DNA from: JAYEMH01 sp034717985 [NCBI: Candidatus Ratteibacteria bacterium]
GTDB taxonomy: Bacteria > CAZDME01 > JAYEMH01
Direction of reading: 5' to 3'
Length of the DNA stretch: 21,546 bases
Assembly (NCBI GenBank): GCA_034717985.1
Contig: JAYEMH010000030.1
Coordinates: forward strand, 1 to 21,546
The position numbers and the translations under genes are program-made. Below are positions 16,492 to 21,546 of this stretch, piece after piece. The first letter of the stretch is position 1; each line of letters starts with the position of its first letter. The notes under the pieces are model-generated. The model was not told the DNA's origin and did no database searches. It saw only the letters and a list, made by a program, of their open reading frames with translations.

Positions 16492-17707
16492 AACGAATCG
16501 CCTCAATCATATTAAGCCGTGAAGCATGCCAGGCCGGATAAATGGTTGCTAATAAGCTGATTAAAAAAGCGGAGGCGGCAATCCTTAAGAAATCCCATCC
16601 TTCCATTTTAATCGGTAAGTATTCGATAGAATAAACGTCGTAATAAACTTCCGGCAGCCTGATAAATTGATATTTTTCAAGTGATACCGCCAGGACATAG
16701 CCGCCGAAACATCCTAAACCTGTTCCCACCAGCCCAATTGTCAATCCCATCAGTATAAAAATAGTCAAAATGGTTTTGCGGCTGGCGCCCAGGGAGCGGA
16801 GAATGCCGATATCCCGGGTTTTTTCCATCGTAATCATAATTAAAGTGCTAATGATATTGAAAGCAGCCACGATGACAATCAAAGTCAGGATAATAAACAT
16901 TACCTTTTTCTCAAGTTTTAAAGCGCTAAAAAGACTGCGATTGACTTCCAGCCAACTGGTTACGATATAGGAAAATCCTAAATCCCGGCGCAAATTTTCA
17001 CTAATCTGGCCGGCCTTGTCAAGATTATCCAGCTTCAAGGCCAGGCCGGTAATCCTATCGGTAAACCCGAAAAGCCGCTGCGCTTCTTTCAGCTCCAGAT
17101 AAGCCAGCTGCGAATCGTAATCATACATTCCTGATTTAAATACCGCCTGAAGGTGAAATCGGCTTAACTGGGGAATAGTCCCCAGAGGTGTCAGGGTAAA
17201 ATGCGGAGATACTAAAGTAAGCATTTCTCCTGCCTCCACATTCAAACGCCTTTTTAACTCGCCGCCGATTAAAATCCATTTAGGCCCGCCCTGAGGGATT
17301 TCTCCTTCTTTTAAATAACTGCCTAAAGAGGTGGTTTCTAATTCCCGGGCATAATCAATTCCTTTTACCAATACACCGGCAATCTGATCCTGATAACGAA
17401 GCACCGCTTCGCCGCGCACGTACGGGGCAATAGCGACAACGTGGGGATAGCCTTTCAGCTTGCCGATTAAATCCGGATATTCATAAATGCCGTTTTGTCC
17501 TTCTACATAAATGTGCGCTTTCGCCCCCAGGATTTTATTTTTTAATTCGGTGTTAAACCCATTCATAACCGCCAGGACAACAATCAAGGCCATCACCCCG
17601 ACCATAACTCCGGCCGTCGAAATAAGGCTGATTAAAGAAATAAAGGCCTCTTTCCGTTTTCCCAGAAGATAACGTAAGCTTATAAAAATTTCAAAAGGCA
17701 GCTTCAT
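16484..17707 (-). CDS. lolC/lolE: Lipoprotein-releasing system permease LolC/LolE family
   Basis: The 407-aa permease has the LolC/E layout: N-terminal FEIFISLRYL and one membrane helix (~25-50), a large periplasmic domain (~51-265), then three C-terminal helices (~270-292, ~312-342, ~375-397). EKTRDIGILRSLGASRKTI (~293-311) is the cytoplasmic coupling segment of FtsX/MacB-type permeases. With LolD it releases lipoproteins for transport to the outer membrane. Only one permease gene is present here, so it may act as a homodimer, or the second may be elsewhere. ATG 17707 has AAGGAG five bases upstream; that site is formed by the last two units of the adjoining heptamer array. Confidence 0.93.
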   Translation of the reverse strand: MKLPFEIFISLRYLLGKRKEAFISLISLISTAGVMVGVMALIVVLAVMNGFNTELKNKILGAKAHIYVEGQNGIYEYPDLIGKLKGYPHVVAIAPYVRGEAVLRYQDQIAGVLVKGIDYARELETTSLGSYLKEGEIPQGGPKWILIGGELKRRLNVEAGEMLTLVSPHFTLTPLGTIPQLSRFHLQAVFKSGMYDYDSQLAYLELKEAQRLFGFTDRITGLALKLDNLDKAGQISENLRRDLGFSYIVTSWLEVNRSLFSALKLEKKVMFIILTLIVIVAAFNIISTLIMITMEKTRDIGILRSLGASRKTILTIFILMGLTIGLVGTGLGCFGGYVLAVSLEKYQFIRLPEVYYDVYSIEYLPIKMEGWDFLRIAASAFLISLLATIYPAWHASRLNMIEAIRYE

Positions 17708-17708
17708 A

Positions 17709-17830
17709 TTAGCTCCTTGCTCTTGGCTCTTAGCTCATAGTCCTATTTGGCTGTTAGCTCTTAGCTCATAGTCCTATTTCTATTTTGTTACTATGAACCA
17801 TCAGCTATGAACTAAATAAGCTATGAGCTA
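17709..17830. repeat. Heptamer array with inverted arms and a 31-bp-offset direct repeat between lysS and lolC/E
   Basis: The left arm starts with TTAGCTC, CTTGCTC, TTGGCTC, TTAGCTC in register (17709-17736). The 19-bp word TTAGCTCATAGTCCTATTT occurs exactly twice (17730-17748 and 17761-17779). The right arm (17794-17830) carries TGAACCA, TCAGCTA, TGAACTA and TGAGCTA, the complementary family, with one 2-bp phase slip. On the coding strand the first unit TAGCTCA starts exactly at the lysS TAG stop. The array occupies the whole 120-bp gap. Confidence 0.85.
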
Positions 17831-19303
17831 CTTTTCCGGTCTGAGCTGAGGAAATAAAATTACTTCCCTGATTGAACTGCAGCCGGTAAGCAGCATCACC
17901 AACCGGTCAATCCCAATGCCTAATCCTCCGGCCGGCGGCATACCGTACTCCAGAGCTTTTAGAAAATCTTCGTCCAACTTCTTCTTTTTTCCGGCCTGCT
18001 TCTTAAGCTGAGAAAGCAATCTCGCTTTTTGCTTCCGGGAATCATTCAACTCGGTGTAAGCATTGGCTAATTCCTGCCCGTTAATGAAGAGTTCAAAGCG
18101 CTCGGCCAGTTCCTGCCTCTCCCTTTTGGCTTTAGCCAGGGGGGTAAGCTCAAGAGGATAATCAGTCACGAAAGTAGGCTCTATAAGCTTAGGCTGAACA
18201 AATTTATCAAAGATTGAAACCATAATTTCCGCCCTGGTCTCTTCGCCGGTTAAATTTAAATCCAGCTCTCCGGCAGCCTCTTTTGATTTTTCAAGAGTAG
18301 TAATTTCATTGAAATCTATTTTCACTTTCTCTTTGATCGCGGTGATAAAATCAACCCTTTTCCAGGGGGGAGACAGATTAATGCTTTTATCCCCGGAGCT
18401 TATCTCGGAACTGCCCGAGGTTTTTTCCGCTAAAAAATTTATCAGACTTTCCGTCAAATCCATCATCAACCGGTAATCCCCATAAGCGGCGTAAACTTCC
18501 AGCATGGTAAATTCCGGATTATGACGGGTGGAAAGCCCTTCGTTGCGGAAGCTGCGATTTATCTCATAAACCTTTTCAAACCCGCCCACTAATAATCGCT
18601 TTAAATAAAGCTCGGGGGCAATCCTTAAAAAAAGCTCGGTATCCAGGGCTTTATGGTAAGTGGCAAACGGCTCGGCCTTGGCTCCTCCCGGGATGGGCTG
18701 CATCATCGGTGTTTCAACTTCAAGATAGCCCTTTTGATTTAGAAACTCCCGAATTAAAGTAATTATCCGGCTTCGCTTTAAAAATATTTCTTTGACTTTG
18801 GGGTTGACAATTAAATCTACATAACGTTCGCGGTAGCGAACCTCAATATCCCGTAAACCATGCCACTTCTCCGGAAGCGGCCGTAAAGCTTTCGCCAGAA
18901 CGGTTAATTTTTCAACCTTGACGGTTAACTCGCCGGTACGGGTTTTAAATAGAGGTCCCTTTACACCAATAATATCTCCCCGTTCGATTAGCCGGGAAAC
19001 CTCAAACTGGGCTTGCCCTAAAACGTCCAGTTTCAAATAGAGCTGAATCTTTCCGCTGCTGTCGTGCAGGTCAGCAAATACTGCTTTGCCATGCCCCCTG
19101 ATTAACATTAGCCGTCCGGCAATTTGAACCTCAGCTTTGTCAATTTGCTCATCCTTTAAAGAGTCGAATTTCTCCCTTAACTTTTTAATTGAGCCTGTCC
19201 GGAGAAACCGCTGTCCGTAAGGGTCAATCCCCTGACCCTCTAAAACCTCCAGTTTTTTAATCCGCTCTTCAACTTGCGATGATACTTTTTCCTTGTCAGC
19301 CAT
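17828..19303 (-). CDS. lysS: Lysyl-tRNA synthetase, class II
   Basis: The 491-aa enzyme charges tRNA-Lys. An N-terminal OB-fold anticodon-binding domain (~55-140; VQIAGRLMLIRGHGKAVFADL) is followed by the class II catalytic domain: motif 1 region VETPMMQPIPGGAKAEPF (~196-213), motif 2 YEINRSFRNEGLSTRHNPEFTM (split around Arg ~253 and Arg ~260) and motif 3 GGLGIGIDRLVML (~460-471). Length is standard for bacterial LysS. ATG 19303 has AAAGG just upstream. It is the first gene after a strong promoter and a leader hairpin, so it probably heads the lysS-lolC/E-lolD transcript and perhaps more. Confidence 0.97.
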   Translation of the reverse strand: MADKEKVSSQVEERIKKLEVLEGQGIDPYGQRFLRTGSIKKLREKFDSLKDEQIDKAEVQIAGRLMLIRGHGKAVFADLHDSSGKIQLYLKLDVLGQAQFEVSRLIERGDIIGVKGPLFKTRTGELTVKVEKLTVLAKALRPLPEKWHGLRDIEVRYRERYVDLIVNPKVKEIFLKRSRIITLIREFLNQKGYLEVETPMMQPIPGGAKAEPFATYHKALDTELFLRIAPELYLKRLLVGGFEKVYEINRSFRNEGLSTRHNPEFTMLEVYAAYGDYRLMMDLTESLINFLAEKTSGSSEISSGDKSINLSPPWKRVDFITAIKEKVKIDFNEITTLEKSKEAAGELDLNLTGEETRAEIMVSIFDKFVQPKLIEPTFVTDYPLELTPLAKAKRERQELAERFELFINGQELANAYTELNDSRKQKARLLSQLKKQAGKKKKLDEDFLKALEYGMPPAGGLGIGIDRLVMLLTGCSSIREVILFPQLRPEK

Positions 19304-19337
19304 TTTTAGCCTTTAAATTAGTAAGATTAGCAATTTT

Positions 19338-19366
19338 AGGGTCTGCTGAATCTTTCAGCAGACCCT
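19338..19366 (-). promoter_or_regulatory. Perfect 13-bp hairpin at the start of the lysS leader
   Basis: The arms AGGGTCTGCTGAA and its exact complement enclose a 3-nt loop. The hairpin begins about 7 nt after the predicted transcription start and ends 34 bp before the lysS ATG. No U-run follows it on the minus strand, so it does not look like an intrinsic terminator. A 5'-end mRNA stabiliser or a protein-binding operator are possibilities. No T-box features are visible. Confidence 0.6.
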
Positions 19367-19379
19367 ATATTAAGCTGCT

Positions 19380-19408
19380 ATTGTATTATAAAGATAATCA
19401 CCTGTCAA
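19380..19408 (-). promoter_or_regulatory. Sigma70-type promoter for lysS and downstream genes
   Basis: On the minus strand, TTGACA (19408-19403) is followed after exactly 17 bp by TACAAT (19385-19380). The -35 is perfect and the -10 matches five of six. Transcription should start near 19373, giving a ~70-nt leader. It is the best promoter in the window. Confidence 0.78.
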
Positions 19409-19495
19409 GCGCTCTTTAAAATAACTATTTTCACATTCGGCGGGCAAGTCTTATCTTCTCTCCACCCGCCCAGAAGTCTCTACACCCGGCCTTCT

Positions 19496-19518
19496 AAATA
19501 GGGGATGGACACCTATTT
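19496..19518. repeat. Short GGGGATGGACACC hairpin element downstream of the isomerase gene
   Basis: AAATAGG (19496-19502) and CCTATTT (19512-19518) pair perfectly around a 9-nt loop, 9 bp beyond the isomerase stop. The arms and asymmetric loop resemble REP-type units associated with single-strand Y1 transposases, but only one copy is present here. A weaker inverted repeat (GGCGGG at 19439-19444 with CCCGCC at 19465-19470) lies nearby. It could instead be a weak terminator. The rest of the 19304-19527 gap holds the lysS promoter and leader. Confidence 0.4.
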
Positions 19519-19527
19519 TTCTTCCAA

Positions 19528-20082
19528 TCACTTCATATACGCCTTTATGATCTTTTGTTCGGAAAGAGGCCGGCTAGATTTATCGGTGGACGCATTTTCT
19601 ATTTTCTTTACAACATCATACCCAGATATAACCTCACCAAAAATTGTGTGCTTCATATTGAGCCAGGGTGTTTTTGCCGTAGTAATAAAAAATTGACTGC
19701 CATTTGTATTTGGTCCGGCATTTGCCATAGCCACTATCCCCGGCCGGTCAAATGTAACCTTAGAGCTTACTTCGTCTTCAAAAGGCACACCCCAGATTGA
19801 ACTGCCACCTCTGCCTGTTCCGGTAGGGTCGCCACTTTGAATCATAAAATTTTTTATTACCCTATGAAATATTACCCCGTTATAATAACCTTTGGCAGCC
19901 AGCCCGGTGAAATTCTCACAGGTTTTGGGAGCTGCATCAAACATCAATTTAATTTCTATTAGGCCCTGATTTGTCTCTAAAATCATAATCTCTCCTTCCG
20001 TAGCAGCATCTTGCGCATACGCATTACTACTCATCAAAATACCTAAAAAACCAATTGCCGTAATCAAAATCTGTTTCATCAT
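19528..20082 (-). CDS. Secreted cyclophilin-type peptidyl-prolyl cis-trans isomerase
   Basis: The 184-aa protein has a signal peptide (ILITAIGFLGILMSSNAYAQD, cleavage after AYA) and a single cyclophilin domain. Hallmarks: FHRVIKNFMIQSGDPTGTG (with the catalytic FHR arginine and the QSGD segment), MANAGPNTNGSQFFIT and WLNMKHTIFGEV. It catalyses proline isomerisation of exported proteins, presumably in the periplasm like E. coli PpiA. The tandem ATG-ATG start is at 20082/20079, 16 bp after prfB; AGGGAT about 14 nt upstream is a rather distant ribosome-binding site, so coupling to prfB is plausible. Confidence 0.93.
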   Translation of the reverse strand: MMKQILITAIGFLGILMSSNAYAQDAATEGEIMILETNQGLIEIKLMFDAAPKTCENFTGLAAKGYYNGVIFHRVIKNFMIQSGDPTGTGRGGSSIWGVPFEDEVSSKVTFDRPGIVAMANAGPNTNGSQFFITTAKTPWLNMKHTIFGEVISGYDVVKKIENASTDKSSRPLSEQKIIKAYMK

Positions 20083-20098
20083 CTAAAAATAAGTATCC

Positions 20099-21197
20099 CT
20101 ATTTTTGCTTCTTTCTCTTCAGGGCGGCAAAGATAAAGGCATCAATTTCGCCATCCATTACCGCCTGAACATTTCCTGCTTCCAGCTTGGTGCGATGGTC
20201 TTTGACTAAAGAGTAAGGCTGGAAGGTATAGGAACGAATCTGACTGCCCCAGGCAATATCCTTTTTCTCATCCCACTCTTCTTCTAATTTCTTGAGCTTT
20301 TTTTGTTTATAGTATTCGTAGAGCCGCGATTTAAGAACCTTTAAGGCTGTTTGCTTATTTTTATATTGGGAACGCTCGCTCTGGCACTGCACCACTATGC
20401 CTGAAGGCAGATGGGTAATTCTTACCGCCGAATCAGTTACATTAACATGCTGTCCGCCCGGACCGCCAGCTCTAAAGGTATCAATCTTCAAGTCATTGTC
20501 GTTTATATCCACCTTTATGTCATCTTCAATTTCCGGAATTACATCTATTGAAGCAAAAGAAGTGTGCCGTCTCCGGTTAGCATCAAAGGGAGAGATTCTT
20601 ACCAGGCGGTGGACGCCAATTTCGCACTTCAAGTATCCATAGGCATAATCTCCCCGGGCAATGGCAGTAACACTTTTTATGCCGGCCTCTTCCCCGGGCA
20701 GTAAATCAACTGTTTCCAGCTTATACCCCTTTTTTTCTGCCCACCGGGTATACATCCTCAAAAGCATGGCCGCCCAATCACAAGCCTCTGTTCCGCCGGC
20801 TCCGGCATGAATACTAATAATCGCCGGCCTTATGTCATTTTTACCGCTTAGAAAAACATGGAACTCTAATCGGTCTATATCCCGGGCCAATTCCTGAGAA
20901 TCTTGAATTAAATCTTCAATTAAATCCTTATCTCCTGCCTCGCTCATGAGCGTTAATTCCTTTAAATCGTCAAATCGATGCAGGATATTCAGGAAAGGCT
21001 CAATCTGACTCCTTAGTTGATTTAACTCCCGAATCGTAACTTTTGCCTGGACTTGATCCTGCCAGAAACCCGGCTTTTGAACCAGCGTATTGAGCGCGGA
21101 TAACTTTTTCCTCCGCCCATCCAGGTCAAAGATACCCCCTGAGTTCAGCTAATTTGCCGTCTAACTCCTTAATTTTTCTCTCCAGCTCTTCTTTCAT
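20099..21197 (-). CDS. prfB: Peptide chain release factor 2 (RF2) expressed by +1 programmed frameshift
   Basis: Translation starts at ATG 21197 behind the strong site GAGGAGGT and runs 23 codons to an in-frame TGA (21128-21126). Shifting +1 at CTTTGA continues through 20099, for a total of 365 aa, the same length as E. coli RF2. The coding sequence is the join of 21197-21129 and 21127-20099. The downstream part carries SPF (~202-204), the tripeptide that reads UGA/UAA, and GGQ (~247-249), which triggers peptidyl-tRNA hydrolysis. The short first frame and N-terminal domain would be lost if the gene were called from the internal ATG at 20947. It lies between lnt and the isomerase gene. Confidence 0.97.
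21126..21140 (-). promoter_or_regulatory. RF2 autoregulatory +1 frameshift site
   Basis: The minus strand reads AGGGGG TAT CTT TGA C. It has an internal Shine-Dalgarno-like AGGGGG, the slippery CTT (tRNA re-pairs on TTT), the UGA stop, and C as the following base, which makes UGA a poor stop. This is the E. coli arrangement. Low RF2 stalls termination and favours the shift, so RF2 controls its own synthesis. Confidence 0.96.
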
Positions 21198-21208
21198 GAT
21201 TTACCTCC

Positions 21209-21418
21209 TCAATGAGCCCGCAGCTTATGGAACAAAGTGAACATAAGTTGCTGGGCGAATTGACCCCCAGCGTTTAGGCCCTTCCTTTGTAAGGATTAGT
21301 AAGGCCTATCCTTTAGACCCCTCCTTAAAAAGGAGCAGGAGGGTCTATCCTTTAGGGTTAGGATTAGATTTGCCTAGCAAATCTGCAGGGGGTAATCATC
21401 AATTCAATGAGCCCGCAG
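21209..21418. repeat. Hairpin-rich ~195-bp insert flanked by a 15-bp direct repeat, between lnt and prfB
   Basis: The word TCAATGAGCCCGCAG occurs exactly at 21209-21223 and 21404-21418. The second copy is the end of lnt; the first abuts the prfB ribosome-binding site. Between them are four or more inverted repeats. They are CTTATG/CATAAG (21224-21247), GCTGGG/CCCAGC (21250-21271), TAGACCC/GGGTCTA enclosing CTCCTT/AAGGAG (21314-21347), and a perfect 8-bp stem AGATTTGC/GCAAATCT (21366-21384). The 11-bp word CTATCCTTTAG occurs twice (21306, 21345). No gene is seen. It looks like a small non-autonomous (MITE- or REP-like) insertion, though no transposase is present. Confidence 0.6.
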
Positions 21419-21546
21419 ACTTAAAATAATTAACACCGCGCCGGCCAATAAATTCAAATAGACAAACCAGTCTCCAAACCGGGTATAAAAAGTCAGCTTC
21501 CCAAGCATACCTACTTTCTGAATCAGAAATCCTCTCACCCAGAGCG
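21404..21546 (-). CDS. lnt: C-terminal end of apolipoprotein N-acyltransferase Lnt (partial)
   Basis: Only the last ~46 residues lie in the window, ending at TGA 21406-21404. The segment LTFYTRFGDWFVYLNLLA followed by a hydrophobic helix and SLRAH matches the Lnt C-terminus (TPYxRxGxW, then the last membrane helix and a short basic tail). Lnt adds the third acyl chain to lipoproteins, making them substrates for the LolCDE exporter encoded further along the window. With so short a fragment the call rests on this one motif plus context. Confidence 0.78.
   Translation of the reverse strand, partial: LWVRGFLIQKVGMLGKLTFYTRFGDWFVYLNLLAGAVLIILSLRAH

Noticed and set aside
16492-16506. Upstream TTG start for LolD
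   Set aside because: ATG at 16491 gives the normal LolD N-terminus and has GAGGCG at good spacing; TTG would only add five unconserved residues.
19338-19366. Intrinsic terminator for the isomerase gene
   Set aside because: No U-run follows on the minus strand, and the lysS promoter lies between the isomerase gene and the hairpin.
20099-20947. RF2 starting at the internal ATG 20947
   Set aside because: The frame stays open upstream to the frameshift site and encodes the conserved N-terminal domain; ATG 21197 has a strong ribosome-binding site.

Overview
The window looks like a piece of chromosome from a diderm (LPS-making) bacterium with moderate GC. Every recognisable gene lies on the minus strand, so the text describes them in transcription order, from the right edge to the left edge. 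The gene mix points to an uncultivated lineage such as Omnitrophota or a relative. It has an LpxC-FabZ fusion, a bamA-skp-lpxD-lpxC/fabZ-lpxA-lpxI outer-membrane cluster, and a Firmicutes-style ClpC-McsA-McsB set. That placement is inference; no 16S or marker phylogeny is possible here.

Right part (21546-19528): the 3' end of lnt (apolipoprotein N-acyltransferase); a ~195-bp hairpin-rich insert bounded by a 15-bp direct repeat; prfB (RF2) with a textbook +1 programmed frameshift; and a secreted cyclophilin-type peptidyl-prolyl isomerase. A strong sigma70-type promoter (TTGACA, 17 bp, TACAAT) then starts a new unit whose leader begins with a perfect 13-bp hairpin.

Middle (19303-10625): lysS, lolC/E, lolD, ilvE, mcsA, mcsB, clpC. 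LolC/E and LolD form the lipoprotein exporter that works downstream of Lnt. McsA, McsB and ClpC form an arginine-phosphorylation protein-quality-control module.

Left part (10382-1): a large AsmA/TamB-like protein, bamA (with its own extended -10 promoter), skp, lpxD, a fused lpxC-fabZ, lpxA, lpxI and a truncated DegT-family aminotransferase. Together these build outer-membrane proteins and lipid A. The aminotransferase may belong to a 2,3-diamino-glucose lipid A route (GnnB-like).

The most unusual signal is non-coding. At least seven of the longer gaps between these genes (lpxA/lpxI, bamA/tamB-like, tamB-like/clpC, clpC/mcsB, mcsA/ilvE, ilvE/lolD, lolC-E/lysS) carry short arrays of degenerate 7-bp units. 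The words differ from gap to gap, but the 7-bp periodicity is shared. In five gaps the array recurs as an inverted complementary arm. Two arrays start at the stop codon of the upstream gene (lysS, mcsB), and a matching unit starts at the ilvE stop; one array forms the ribosome-binding site of the next gene.
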